Shown piece by piece: positions 7,753 to 16,878 of a DNA stretch of 64,000 bases. Positions within the stretch are counted from its first letter, which is position 1; every line of letters starts with the position of its first letter. A program made the position numbers and the translations under genes. The notes under the pieces are model-generated. The model saw only the letters and a program-made list of their open reading frames with translations. It was not told the DNA's origin and searched no databases. This stretch comes from Anaeromyxobacter oryzae (GTDB taxonomy: Bacteria; Myxococcota; Myxococcia; Myxococcales; Anaeromyxobacteraceae), in NCBI RefSeq assembly GCF_023169945.1, contig NZ_AP025591.1:2192501-2256500 (forward strand), in the 5' to 3' direction.

Positions 7753-8025
7753 CGCTCCACCTCCGGGATCGAGAGCGTAGACCTCCGCGCGCTCGCGAGT
7801 TTCCGGTCCTCCGGATTCGCCGGTTGGGGGCGTGCGTGGCTCCGGCGCGCTCGCGCCGCTCGGCCGCTCGCCCGTCGTTCCGGGTTCGCGCGAACGGCGC
7901 TCTCCGGAAGGCCCGATGGACGGACGTGAATGCCCGGGGCGATGATCGCGCCGAGCAAGCGGCCCCGGCCCATGTTGCCCGGGTGACGGAGCCCGGCGGT
8001 GGCGCTTCGCGAGCGGGGTAGAGCG

Positions 8026-8712
8026 ATGTTCCACGACAGGACGCAGGCGGGCCGTCTCCTCGCCGGGAAGCTGGAGCCGTTCCGGGCGGAGCGGCCGATC
8101 GTGCTCGGTCTCACGCGAGGTGGCGTCCCCGTCGCCGTGGAGGTGGCGCGTCTCCTCGACGCGGAGCTCGACGTCATCGTCGTTCGCAAGCTCGGCGCGC
8201 CGGGGTCGCCGGACTTCGCGCTCGGCGCGATCGCCGAGGGCGGCGCGGTTTACGTGAGCCACGAGGCCCTGCGCGACGTGGGCGTCGGCGACGCCTGGGT
8301 GGAGGCGGTCGGGGTCCGCGAGGGCGCCGAGATCGCCCGCCGGATCCAGGCCTATCGAGGCGGCCGGCCGCTGCGCGACCTCACGGGAAGAACGGCCATC
8401 GTCGTCGACGACGGCGTCGCGACCGGCGCGACGGCGCTCGCCGCCGGGCGTGCGGCGAGGCAGCGCGGGGCGGCCCGCGTCGTGCTCGCGGCGCCGGTGA
8501 TCGCCGCGGCGTCGCAGCCGGAGCTCCGCTCGGAGTTCGACGCCATCGTCGCGGTCGAGCTGCCGGAGGTCTTCTTCGCCGTGGGTCAGTGGTACGAGCG
8601 GTTCGAGCAGGTCTCCGACGAGGACGTGATCGACTGCATGCACCGCGCGAGCGCGCCGGACGGGGCTCGAGAGCTGGAGCGGATCGAGCCGCCGCCGCAT
8701 CCGGTGGACTAG
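8026..8712 (+). CDS. Phosphoribosyltransferase-like protein (COG1926)
   Basis: A 228-residue protein. The PRPP-binding loop VVDDGVATGATALAA at about 124-138 is the type I phosphoribosyltransferase signature (two acidic residues followed by a small-residue loop). Upstream lie the LGLTRGGVPVAVEVA strand-loop and a KLGAPGSPDFALGAIAEGG segment typical of COG1926 proteins, whose base substrate is not known. In other genomes this family often sits near CBS or stress proteins; here it is divergent from the CBS operon. The start ATG 8026 is preceded by GGGGTAGAG. Confidence 0.85.
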   Translation: MFHDRTQAGRLLAGKLEPFRAERPIVLGLTRGGVPVAVEVARLLDAELDVIVVRKLGAPGSPDFALGAIAEGGAVYVSHEALRDVGVGDAWVEAVGVREGAEIARRIQAYRGGRPLRDLTGRTAIVVDDGVATGATALAAGRAARQRGAARVVLAAPVIAAASQPELRSEFDAIVAVELPEVFFAVGQWYERFEQVSDEDVIDCMHRASAPDGARELERIEPPPHPVD

Positions 8713-8879
8713 CCCCTGATCGTCGCGTCGCAGCTCGGAATCGAGCGGGCATGGAGGACGCGCTGGACCTTCGCGTCCTTCACCGTGAGCAACTCGCGTA
8801 GCGAGCGTTCAGGCGCACCCCCCGTCGGGGAGAAGGATGGTCTCGTTCGACGGGCTGGCGTGGCCCTTATCATTGGGCG

Positions 8880-10361
8880 ATGAACCGTCCTGCCCTGGCG
8901 AGCAAGGAGGAGCTGAGGGACATCGCACGGCGAGCGATGATCCAGCGTGGGCTGCTGCCGGAGTTCTCACCCGCAGCGCTGGCAGAGATGAGCGCGATCA
9001 CGCGGGCCGCGACGGAGGTGAGCCCTTCGATCCGCGATCTCCGCGGCCTGCCGTGGGCGTCGATCGACAATGACGACTCCCGCGATCTCGACCAGCTCTC
9101 CGTCGCGGTCCCGGCCGCGAGCGGCGCGGTGAAGATCCTGGTCGCGATCGCCGACGTCGACTCCACGGTCCGGAACGGTTCCGCGATCGATGGGCACGCG
9201 CGGGTCAACACCACCTCGGTCTACACGGCCGCCGAGATCTTCCCGATGCTCCCCGAGAAGCTCTCGACCGATCTCACCTCCCTCGGCGAAGACCAGGAGC
9301 GCCTCGCGATCGCCATCGAGATGACCGTCGGCGGCGACGGCGCGGTGACGTACTCCGACGTCTACCGGGCGGTCGTCCTGAACCACGCGAAGCTCGCGTA
9401 CGACGGCGTGGCGGCCTGGCTCGACGGCGCGGCGCCCCCACCGCCCGTCGTCTCGGCGGTGCCGGGGCTCGACGAGCAGCTGCGCATCCAGGATCAGGTC
9501 GCGCAGCGGATGAAGCGCCTGCGAACCCAGCACGGCGCGCTCGACCTCGAGACGATCGAGGCCCGCCCCGTGTTCGAGGACGGTGTGCTGACCGCTCTGC
9601 GGCCGGACGAGAAGAATCGAGCCAAGGCGCTGATCGAGGACTTCATGATCGCGGCGAACGGCGTGACCGCGAGGTATCTCGAACGCAAGGGGTTCCCCTC
9701 GTTCCGCCGCGTGCTGCGCTCGCCCGAGCGCTGGGCGCGGATCGTCGACCTGGCGGCCGCCGTGGGCGAGCACCTGCCCCCGGAGCCGAGCGCCCTCGCG
9801 CTCGAGGGCTTCCTCACGAAGCGTCGCCGGAGCGATCCCGCCCGCTTCGCCGACCTCTCGCTCTCGGTCATCAAGCTCCTGGGCTCGGGAGAGTATGCGC
9901 TGGAGCTTCCCGGTGAGCAGGCGACGGGACATTTCGGCCTCGCAGTGCAGGACTACACGCACTCCACCGCGCCGAACCGGCGTTTTCCCGATCTCGTCAC
10001 GCAGCGCATGCTCAAGGCGGCGCTGGCCGGACGCGCGCCACCCTATGGAAACGACGAGCTCGCCGCGCTGGCCCGGCATTGCACCGAGCAGGAGGGGAAC
10101 GCGGCCAAGGTGGAGCGGCAGGTGCTGAAGTCCGCGGCCGCGCTGCTCCTCGCGCCGCGGATCGGCGAGCGGTTCGATGCGATCGTGACCGGCGCGTCGG
10201 AGAAGGGGACGTGGGTCCGCATCTCCCGGCCACCCGTGGAAGGCAAGGTGGTGCGCGGCTTCGAGCGTCTCGACGTGGGCGACCGGCTCCGTGTGGAGCT
10301 CGTGCACACGGATGTCGAGCACGGCTTCATCGACTTCGTCCGAGCTCGCGAGGGCACATGA
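8880..10361 (+). CDS. RNB-domain 3'-5' exoribonuclease (RNase II/R family)
   Basis: A 493-residue protein. The RNB active-site motif is at residues 63-71 (DNDDSRDLD), whose aspartates bind the two catalytic magnesium ions; the GQ-type core continues through HSTAPNRRFPDLVTQR. Unlike full RNase R there are no N-terminal cold-shock domains, and the C-terminal 70 residues (from GERFDAIVTGA) look like one short S1-like OB fold. The size is that of the compact RNB proteins found in many bacteria. Its stop codon overlaps the start of the LOG gene (ATGA), so the two are translationally coupled. Confidence 0.9.
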   Translation: MNRPALASKEELRDIARRAMIQRGLLPEFSPAALAEMSAITRAATEVSPSIRDLRGLPWASIDNDDSRDLDQLSVAVPAASGAVKILVAIADVDSTVRNGSAIDGHARVNTTSVYTAAEIFPMLPEKLSTDLTSLGEDQERLAIAIEMTVGGDGAVTYSDVYRAVVLNHAKLAYDGVAAWLDGAAPPPPVVSAVPGLDEQLRIQDQVAQRMKRLRTQHGALDLETIEARPVFEDGVLTALRPDEKNRAKALIEDFMIAANGVTARYLERKGFPSFRRVLRSPERWARIVDLAAAVGEHLPPEPSALALEGFLTKRRRSDPARFADLSLSVIKLLGSGEYALELPGEQATGHFGLAVQDYTHSTAPNRRFPDLVTQRMLKAALAGRAPPYGNDELAALARHCTEQEGNAAKVERQVLKSAAALLLAPRIGERFDAIVTGASEKGTWVRISRPPVEGKVVRGFERLDVGDRLRVELVHTDVEHGFIDFVRAREGT

Positions 10362-11125
10362 ACCGCACCCCGAAACCCCACGCTTCGCTCGCGTACCAGA
10401 ACCGGGAGTTCCTGGACAGCGACGGGGCGCGGCCGCTGCGCATCCTGGCCGAGTACCTCGCTCCGCTCGAGGTATTCCGCCGGGAGCGCATCCACGACAC
10501 CGTCGTCTTCTTCGGCTCCGCGAGGCTCTCGCCCGATGGTCCGCTCGGCCACTACTACGAGGAAGCGCGAGCGCTCGCGCGTCTCGTCACCGCGTGGTCG
10601 AAGAGCCTCCCGTCGGGCGCCCACCGGTACATCGTCTGCTCCGGCGGAGGCGGCGGCATCATGGAGGCCGCCAACCGGGGCGCGTCCGAGGCGGGAGGAA
10701 GGACCATCGGGCTCAACATCGGGTTGCCGCGCGAGCAGCGGCCCAATCCCTACATCACGCGAGAGCTCTGCTTCGAGTTCCACTACTTCTTCATGCGCAA
10801 GCTGTGGTTCGCACACCTGGCACGCGCGCTCGTGGTCTTTCCTGGCGGGTTCGGCACGCTGGACGAGCTGGCCGAGATCTTGACCCTGCAGCAGACCGGG
10901 AAGCTGACGCGACGGACGCCGGTCCTGCTCTACGGCTCGACGTACTGGAACGAGATCGTCAACTTCGACGCCCTCGTCCGTCACGGCATGATCAGCCGCG
11001 AGGATCTCGATCTGTTCACGTTCGCCGACGACCCTGCCACCGCGCTCGGCCTGCTCCAGTCCTGGCTGCGCCCCGAGCCGGAAGCGGTGACGCCCGCCTT
11101 CGCGAGCTCGCGAACGCCACCGTGA
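10358..11125 (+). CDS. LOG-family protein (Rossmann-fold lysine decarboxylase-like)
   Basis: A 255-residue protein with the family's two signatures: GGGGGIMEAANRGA at about 93-106 and the PGGFGTLDE motif at about 162-170. Family members are cytokinin-activating phosphoribohydrolases (LOG) or nucleotide 5'-monophosphate nucleosidases; the lysine decarboxylase label in databases is not supported for them. This one is longer than the LOG proteins of about 190 residues and has an extra N-terminal region, as in the type II group. It is coupled to the RNB gene by a 4-base overlap, which suggests a shared role in RNA or nucleotide turnover. Confidence 0.87.
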   Translation: MNRTPKPHASLAYQNREFLDSDGARPLRILAEYLAPLEVFRRERIHDTVVFFGSARLSPDGPLGHYYEEARALARLVTAWSKSLPSGAHRYIVCSGGGGGIMEAANRGASEAGGRTIGLNIGLPREQRPNPYITRELCFEFHYFFMRKLWFAHLARALVVFPGGFGTLDELAEILTLQQTGKLTRRTPVLLYGSTYWNEIVNFDALVRHGMISREDLDLFTFADDPATALGLLQSWLRPEPEAVTPAFASSRTPP

Positions 11126-11189
11126 CGCAAGGCAGCTCACCGACGACGCGTTCGTGCTGGCAGACCTGATCGGCCGCAGGAGCAATGCA

Positions 11190-11657
11190 ATGAAGATCGG
11201 GAACGTCAGCTTCGGCGGCACGGCGGCGATCGTGACCAGCGTGGCGCTGATCTTCGGCCTGGACGCGGCGACCGCGACGAAATCCACCATCGTGAGCGGC
11301 TTGCTGATCGTCGCGCTCGCGGACAACCTCACCGACGCGCTCAGCATGCACATCTATCAGGAATCCGAGCGGCGGCTCGAGGCACGCGAGGGATTCATCG
11401 CGACCTGGAGCAATTTCGTCACGAGGCTGCTGCTCGCGTTGACGTTCGTGTTGCTCGTCGTCCTGCTGCCGATCGGCAGCGCGGTCATCGCCTCGGCGGC
11501 CTGGGGGCTGTCGTTGCTCGTCGCCCTCACGTGGGCCCTCGCCCGGGAGCGGAAGGTCAGCTTCGTGGTCGAGCTGGGCAAGCACTTCGCCGCGGCGCTC
11601 GCGGTCATCCTCGCCAGCAGAGGCATCGGCGCCCTGATCACGGCGCAGCTCCCGTGA
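11190..11657 (+). CDS. VIT1/CCC1-like membrane protein
   Basis: A 155-residue protein with about four hydrophobic helices. The N-terminal helix carries GGTAAIVTSVALIFGLDAAT and the second region reads IADN-like (VALADNLTDALSMHIYQESE), a pattern seen in short relatives of the VIT1/CCC1 iron and manganese transporter family. The transporter's cytosolic metal-binding domain is absent. I use ATG 11190, which has GGAG 7 bases upstream and starts at the conserved region; an upstream start at 11154 is possible. Substrate unknown. Confidence 0.7.
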   Translation: MKIGNVSFGGTAAIVTSVALIFGLDAATATKSTIVSGLLIVALADNLTDALSMHIYQESERRLEAREGFIATWSNFVTRLLLALTFVLLVVLLPIGSAVIASAAWGLSLLVALTWALARERKVSFVVELGKHFAAALAVILASRGIGALITAQLP

Positions 11658-11748
11658 GAGCTGCGCCGGTCCGAGCCTGTCGAAAGGGCGAGAGGGCGAC
11701 GGGTTGCGTCTTCGCCTGGGCGACCCGAACTTTCGGGGTGGAGGTCGC

Positions 11749-13827
11749 ATGGCCCGAGATCGACCCTCGCGCCTGGCGCGCAGGATCGGGCTCGGGGTGG
11801 GGGCCCTGGCCGGCGCTCTGGTCCTCTTCCTCGCCACCCTCGTCCTGCTCGTCGACTCGGGCTCCGTCACCCGACGGGTGACGGAGCTGATCCTGCCCCG
11901 CGCCTCGGCAGCGCTCGGCCGCGACGTGACGGTGCGCGGCGCCCGGCTGGGCGTGCTGCCCCACCCGCACGTCCGGTTCGACGGCCTCCGGATCGCCGGC
12001 AGGCCGGGTGAGCCCGCGCTCGCGGAGGCAGAAGCGCTCGACGTGGAGGTGGGGCTCTGGCCACTCCTCCTGTCGCTCGGCCGCGAGGTCGACATCCGCG
12101 CCGTCTCGCTCGTTCGCCCCACCGTGAACGTGGTGCGGGCCGCCGACGGGAGCTGGAGCTTCGATGGGCTGGGCGCGCGCGCCGCCGGCGCCGCGCCGCC
12201 GTCGCCTGAGCCGACCGGCAGTGGCCGGGAGACGGTGGTGGCGGTGGGCGAGCTCCGGATCGAGGATGGAACCATCCGGGTGGTGGACCGGAGCGCCGGC
12301 GCGGAGGCAGCCGCGGTCGCCCTCACCAGGCTCGACCTGCGGGCGAGCGGCATCGGCGCCGGGCAGCCGCTCAGCCTGCGGTTCGCGGCGGCGCTCGCGG
12401 GCGACGTCCAGAACCTCCACGCCGACCTGGAGGTCTCGGCGCTGTCGGCGGCGGCACGGACCGCCGGCGCAGACCGGGCCGCGGTGGAGGGATCCCTGCG
12501 CCTGAGCGGTCTCCCGCTCGAGCGGATCCGCGCCCTCCTCCCCGGCGCGCTCGGCCACATCGTGCGCGCCGGCAAAGCCTCGCTCGACGCGACCGTCACC
12601 ACCGCCGACGGGGCCTGGCGGTTCGACGGCCACGGCGACCTCGCCGACCTCTCGCTGCGCGGCCAGCCCGCCTCCGGCCATTTCCGGGCCGCGGCGGCGC
12701 TCCCTCTCGCCCGCCCGGCGGCGGGTCGGATCGACCTGACCGACCTGGTGGTGCGCGGCCCCGGCGTGGATCTCGGAGGCCACGCGCAGGTGGAGCTCTC
12801 GCCGCTCCGCGTTCGGTTCGTCGTGACCGGGCCGCTCCTCGACCTCGACGCGGTGATGGGGGTCTTGCCCGAGCAGCACGCCGCGCCCGCAGCGCGAAGC
12901 GCGGGCGACGGCGGGTTCCTCCCGCCCTCGCTGCGGCGACAGCTCGCGGCGGCGCAGGCGCGCGGGACCGTGGAAGTCGGGAGCCTCCGGGCCGGTCGGG
13001 TGGAAGCGACCGAAGTCAGGGCACGGGCGACGCTCCGGGACGGCGTCCTCGCCCTCGAGGAGGTGCAGGCGGCGGTCTACGGCGGGCGCTTCTCCGGCGC
13101 GGGGACGCGGGTGGACCTCGGCGCACGCGAGCCTGCGTGGCGGCTCGCGGGCCGGCTCTCCGGCCTCGACCTCGCCGCCGCCACGAAGGCCCTCTCCGGC
13201 GACTCCCCGCTCGCCGGCGCGCTCGGCGGCACGCTGGACGTGGAGGGCACGGGGACGGAGTGGGCGACGATCCGGGAAGGGGTGCACGGCCTCGCCGAGC
13301 TCGCGCTGAAGGACGGCGTGCTCACCACCGCCGACCTCGGCGCGCCGGTGCGCGCGGCGGTTTCCCGCGTCCTCCGAGTCGCCGGTCGTGGCGGCGGAGC
13401 CGGCCAGGTGGCCGGCGCAGACGGTCGCACGACGCCCATCCACGACCTCGCCGGGAGCTTCACCGTCCGGGACGGCTTCCTCACCTCGCGCGCGCCGGTC
13501 CGGTTCCGGGCGCCCTTCGGCGACGTCCAGCTCGGCGGTCGGATCGGGCTCGACGGCCGGCTCGAGCTCGCGGGCACCGCGGCCGTGCCCTGGAGCGCCC
13601 TCACCGGCCAGACCCCGGCCGCAGGGCGGCCCGCGACACTGGACGTGCCGCTCCGGGTGGGCGGGACGCTCGGGTCACCCTCGGTGAGCGTGGACGCCGG
13701 GGCCGCGCTGGCGGGGGCCGCGAGCGGCCAGGCGAAACGGGCCGCGGGGGCGGCGCGGAGCGGGGCCGAGCGCGCCGGCCGGCGCGCGCTCGACGTGCTG
13801 AAGGGGCTCGGCGGGGGGCGGCGGTGA
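11749..13827 (+). CDS. AsmA-family protein
   Basis: A 692-residue protein. Residues about 12-36 are a single membrane anchor; what follows is the AsmA N-terminal region (TRRVTELILPRASAALGRDV, then a LGVLPHPHVRFDGLRI strand) and repeated beta-rich segments typical of the AsmA/TAM/YhdP group of bridge-like lipid transport or outer-membrane assembly proteins. The C-terminal part (about 470-660) has the AsmA_2-like pattern GTLDVEGTGTEW, then LKDGVLTTADL and FRAPFGDVQLGG. The ATG at 11749 follows GGAGG. It probably acts in the periplasm, anchored in the inner membrane. No operon partner is clear. Confidence 0.85.
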   Translation: MARDRPSRLARRIGLGVGALAGALVLFLATLVLLVDSGSVTRRVTELILPRASAALGRDVTVRGARLGVLPHPHVRFDGLRIAGRPGEPALAEAEALDVEVGLWPLLLSLGREVDIRAVSLVRPTVNVVRAADGSWSFDGLGARAAGAAPPSPEPTGSGRETVVAVGELRIEDGTIRVVDRSAGAEAAAVALTRLDLRASGIGAGQPLSLRFAAALAGDVQNLHADLEVSALSAAARTAGADRAAVEGSLRLSGLPLERIRALLPGALGHIVRAGKASLDATVTTADGAWRFDGHGDLADLSLRGQPASGHFRAAAALPLARPAAGRIDLTDLVVRGPGVDLGGHAQVELSPLRVRFVVTGPLLDLDAVMGVLPEQHAAPAARSAGDGGFLPPSLRRQLAAAQARGTVEVGSLRAGRVEATEVRARATLRDGVLALEEVQAAVYGGRFSGAGTRVDLGAREPAWRLAGRLSGLDLAAATKALSGDSPLAGALGGTLDVEGTGTEWATIREGVHGLAELALKDGVLTTADLGAPVRAAVSRVLRVAGRGGGAGQVAGADGRTTPIHDLAGSFTVRDGFLTSRAPVRFRAPFGDVQLGGRIGLDGRLELAGTAAVPWSALTGQTPAAGRPATLDVPLRVGGTLGSPSVSVDAGAALAGAASGQAKRAAGAARSGAERAGRRALDVLKGLGGGRR

Positions 13828-13885
13828 GCGCACTGGACCGCGCGGCGGCGAGCGAAGACGGCGCCCGAGCTCGGAGCGCCTGCTG

Positions 13886-14263
13886 CTAGATGACGACGAT
13901 CTCGTATCCCTCGCGCACGAAGGGCTCGATGCTCGCGTGCCCGTGGAGATCGGCGAGGAGCGGCACGCCCGCCGCCTGGGCGAGGTCGGCGACCTTCCGC
14001 GTCGGATCCTCGCTGGCGCAGCCCGACGACGCACGTCCGCACGCGCCGGCGAGGACGCCGGCGTCGAGCGCCTGGCGCAGCAGCGCTCCGGTCCGTGACT
14101 CGGCGGACTGGACCGTGCCCACCAGCTTCGTCGCCGCTCCCTCCAGGATCAGCTTCACCGCGTGCCCCTTATCGTGGAGATCGAGCGCGTACATGAGTGC
14201 GTGGTTCTGGCGGCACGAATCCTCGGCGAAGAGGACGAGGAGGAGCTTCCGGCTGGGCGGCAT
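13886..14263 (-). CDS. DsrE-like protein
   Basis: A 125-residue protein with the DsrE/F fold pattern: an N-terminal LLLVLFAEDS strand, an ALDLHDKGHAVKLILEG strand-helix, a cysteine-bearing loop (GACGRASSGC) and a C-terminal GYEIVVI strand. DsrE proteins are small sulfur-trafficking or unknown-function proteins; the loop cysteine is the usual sulfur carrier. It lies downstream of, and on the same strand as, the HesB-like gene at 14520-14837, with a 256-base gap that I could not fill with a gene. A shared sulfur or Fe-S role is plausible but unproven. Confidence 0.75.
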   Translation of the reverse strand: MPPSRKLLLVLFAEDSCRQNHALMYALDLHDKGHAVKLILEGAATKLVGTVQSAESRTGALLRQALDAGVLAGACGRASSGCASEDPTRKVADLAQAAGVPLLADLHGHASIEPFVREGYEIVVI

Positions 14264-14519
14264 GCGGGGGTTCTAATGGCGCGACGCCCCCGCGCGCTGG
14301 CCGAGGATCCCCTCCTCGTCGGCGCCCCCAGGCGGCGGCCTCTACTGGGAACGGCCGCGCCGCTCGCTCGGCTACTCGGCCGCGGCCGACCCGCTCACAC
14401 ACGGAGGAAGCGCGTCGACCGCGAAGGGCTGCACCTCCGTGACCAACACGGCCGCGAACGCGCCGTCCGTCGCGGCTTTCGCCGGGCGGCAGGCCTTTGC
14501 GTCCCGCCGGGCGCCGGCG

Positions 14520-14837
14520 TCAGCAGGCGCCGTCCCCGTCCCACATCGAGTGCGAGGCGATCAGCACCTTGCGCCCGTACCGCTCCTCCACCTCGATGCG
14601 GAGCCCGACCACGAGGTTGAGCTGGTGCTTCTCCGCGAGGAACGGGATCCCCGCCACGTCGATCACCGCGTCGTCATCGCTCGCCGTCTCGTCCAGAGCC
14701 AGCCCGTACGACCAGCCCCCTCAACCATGGCCGACGTGGACCCGGATGTACCGGGCGCCGCCGCCGTCCGCGAGGGCGGCGGCCAGGAGCGCGCGCGCTT
14801 CGGCGCTGACGTCGATGGCGGGGCTGCTGTCGGTCAT
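14520..14837 (-). CDS. HesB/IscA-like protein with an in-frame UGA, probable selenoprotein
   Basis: Read through the UGA at 14721-14723, this frame gives 105 residues. The 38 residues before it begin MTDSSPAIDVSAEARALL and end RVHVGHG; the residue at the UGA (39) is followed by GGWSYGLALDE. That is the HesB/IscA pattern, in which the first conserved cysteine of GGGCSG precedes a SYGL strand, so the UGA stands exactly where the metal-binding Cys belongs. The frame then continues with PFLAEKHQLNLVVGL and ends after DGDGAC. The IscA C-terminal C-x-C pair is reduced to one Cys. A possible selenocysteine hairpin follows the UGA. HesB-like selenoproteins are a known family. GAGGA precedes the ATG. 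The alternative is a gene disrupted by a point mutation. Confidence 0.8.
14689..14711 (-). promoter_or_regulatory. Candidate bacterial SECIS hairpin
   Basis: In the mRNA an outer stem UCGU/ACGA (14711-14708 with 14692-14689) and an inner stem CGGG/CUC-G with a bulged U enclose a 4-base loop CUGG (14702-14699). The loop starts 18 bases after the UGA, inside the usual spacing for bacterial SECIS elements, and has the guanine-rich apex expected for SelB binding. The fold was found by eye; no energy was computed. Confidence 0.5.
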
Positions 14838-14989
14838 GGGTTCCTCGGTCGGGCCGATGCTCAGGTTGGGAGCCGCGGCGGACGGAGAGGATTCAGGCAG
14901 CGGCGCGACGAACCCGCTCGAGGCGCGACGGCTCGAACGATCGCGACGGCCACGGCCTCGGCTCGTGGACCGCTCTCTCCGCGCGGCTC

Positions 14990-15292
<303 letters not shown>

Positions 15293-15450
15293 GCTGGAGA
15301 CTTATCCGCCGCCAGCACCTGACGCATGCCCTCGGCGGTGGACGCGCGAGCAGCCCGGACCGTTCCTTCGCGCGAGCGTGGAACGAACCGCCGCGGTCCG
15401 ACGTCCCTTTGGCCGTGAGCGGCGCCGGGCCGGCGCCGAAGGAGCGGCAC

Positions 15451-15825
15451 ATGGACCGGAGGACGAAAGCGGTCGGCGTGGATCGCCGGGTGCTCCCGCG
15501 CATCGCGGGGATCTCGCTCGGGACGAGACATCTGAACGGCTGGATCGAGGGAAGCCGGCGCGTCCTCCGCCTCCGGGGCAGGTTCGATGCTGCCGCAGCG
15601 GCCGGTCTGCTGGCACGGATCCGCGAGGAGCCTGAGGGCGACCTCGTGATCGACGTCGGGCTCGTTCGAGAGTTCGACGAGGTCGGCGTCGCGGCCGTCG
15701 CGCGGCTCGCCGAAGCCAGCGGAGATCAGCGGATCGCGCTTCGCGGGCTCTCCACTCGGCAGCTCCGGATCCTGCGCCATCTCGGCGCGGGGCTCTCGCA
15801 CATCGGAGCCGGAAACGAGCCATGA
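15451..15825 (+). CDS. STAS-domain-like protein
   Basis: A 124-residue protein. From residue 30 on it has the STAS order of strands and helices: RVLRLRGRFDAAAA, then LVIDVGLVREFDEVGVAAVARL, then RIALRGLSTRQLRILRHLG. The usual phosphorylated Ser of anti-anti-sigma factors lies in the DxSxxxxxD loop; here the equivalent is VREFDEVG, without Ser, so phospho-switching as in SpoIIAA is unlikely. ATG 15451 has GAAGGAG upstream. It converges with the anti-sigma factor gene. Confidence 0.68.
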   Translation: MDRRTKAVGVDRRVLPRIAGISLGTRHLNGWIEGSRRVLRLRGRFDAAAAAGLLARIREEPEGDLVIDVGLVREFDEVGVAAVARLAEASGDQRIALRGLSTRQLRILRHLGAGLSHIGAGNEP

Positions 15826-15853
15826 GCACTGACGGTGAGTCCGGCTCGGGGTA

Positions 15854-16669
15854 TCAGCGACCCGGCTCCTGAACCGCGCCCGCGAGCTGGTTGCCGATCT
15901 CGCCGAGCTCCTTCGCGTCCGAGTCGGAGATGAGCGCATACCCCAGCTCACCGCTGCGCCAGAGCACGACGTTGAAGCCGCGCGCCGACGTCTCGCGGCT
16001 GCGCACCGGTCCGGCCTGCCCGGCGCTCGCGTCGGGCCAGGCGAGCCCCTCGGTGCGGAAGACGAGCAGCGTCACGACGTGCTGGCGTAGCGCGTAGACC
16101 AGCACGGCCGCCTTCCGGTCGAAGACGTAGCCCACGGAGCCACCTCGCAGCCGGAGCTCCGTGCCTTCCGGCGCCGGGACCTCCGGTGCGAAGTCGAGCT
16201 TGCCCTCGAACCAGGGCTTCACCTGGTGCTTGCCCCCGCTCTCGATCTCCACCTGGTGCTGGCTCACGAGCACGCGCAGGTGATCGTTCACGACCTCCGC
16301 GGCGAGGCTGGCGAGGGCGCTGCCCTGGCTCGAGCTCCGCCGCATGAGCACGCCGCCGACCATGAGGGCGAGCCCTGCGGCCATCGCAGGAGCGACGAAG
16401 CGCGCCCATCGCGTCATCGTGCGGTGCGCCGGCGCTTCCGCGGGCGGCCCCATCAGCACGAGCGGTCCGAGTCGTCGCTTCAGCGCGGCCGGGGCCGCAT
16501 GGCGCGGCAGCCGTTGCTCGAGCACCTCGTCCAAGGCTTGTTCCGCTCGGTCGGCGCTGGCGCAGGCCATGCAGCTCTCGAGGTGAGCAGCGACCTCGGC
16601 GTGAAGCCCGCCATCGAGCCGCCGCTTGCGAAAGTCATGCAGCAGCATCTGGACGTCTGCGCAGTTCAT
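15854..16669 (-). CDS. Membrane-bound anti-sigma factor with zinc-binding (ZAS/zf-HC2) N terminus
   Basis: A 271-residue protein. The zinc-binding anti-sigma motif H-x3-C-x2-C is at residues 29-36 (HLESCMAC), with an additional Cys at position 3. A single hydrophobic segment at about 88-106 places the N terminus in the cytoplasm. The remaining 160 residues are predicted to be periplasmic and end with a beta-rich domain (LRLRGGSVGYVF, VVLWRSGELGYALIS) that might sense a signal. It probably holds the ECF sigma factor at 17183-17737 inactive. A promoter of the same type as that of 17939 lies upstream, so the sigma factor probably activates it. Confidence 0.82.
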   Translation of the reverse strand: MNCADVQMLLHDFRKRRLDGGLHAEVAAHLESCMACASADRAEQALDEVLEQRLPRHAAPAALKRRLGPLVLMGPPAEAPAHRTMTRWARFVAPAMAAGLALMVGGVLMRRSSSQGSALASLAAEVVNDHLRVLVSQHQVEIESGGKHQVKPWFEGKLDFAPEVPAPEGTELRLRGGSVGYVFDRKAAVLVYALRQHVVTLLVFRTEGLAWPDASAGQAGPVRSRETSARGFNVVLWRSGELGYALISDSDAKELGEIGNQLAGAVQEPGR

Positions 16670-16728
16670 GTTCCGTCCCGATCCTGACCCGCCTCCGTGG
16701 GACCGCCATTCCAGCCCCCATTGACCTC

Positions 16729-16754
16729 TACGCCGCCGGGCCCCGGATCGTTCC
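16729..16754 (-). promoter_or_regulatory. ECF-type promoter of the anti-sigma gene
   Basis: On the minus strand GGAAC (16754-16750) and CGTA (16732-16729) are separated by 17 bases, the spacing and form of an ECF sigma promoter. The -35 region reads GATGGAACGA, identical to the element at 17856-17865 upstream of the secreted protein gene. The start codon follows 60 bases downstream. Confidence 0.6.
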
Positions 16755-16878
16755 ATCCCAGCGCTCCGTGGCGAGCAGGCGCCCCAACCGTGAGCGGCCA
16801 GGCCGACGACGCGCAATGAGCCGCAGCCTGCGTTCCATCGACGCACGAGGACGCAACCGCGTTGGAAGCGGCCGAGCC

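Noticed and set aside
16831..16840. A third GATGGAACG element, as a further ECF promoter
   Set aside because: The next CGTC is about 20 bases away, too far for a normal spacing; it is kept only as a motif copy.
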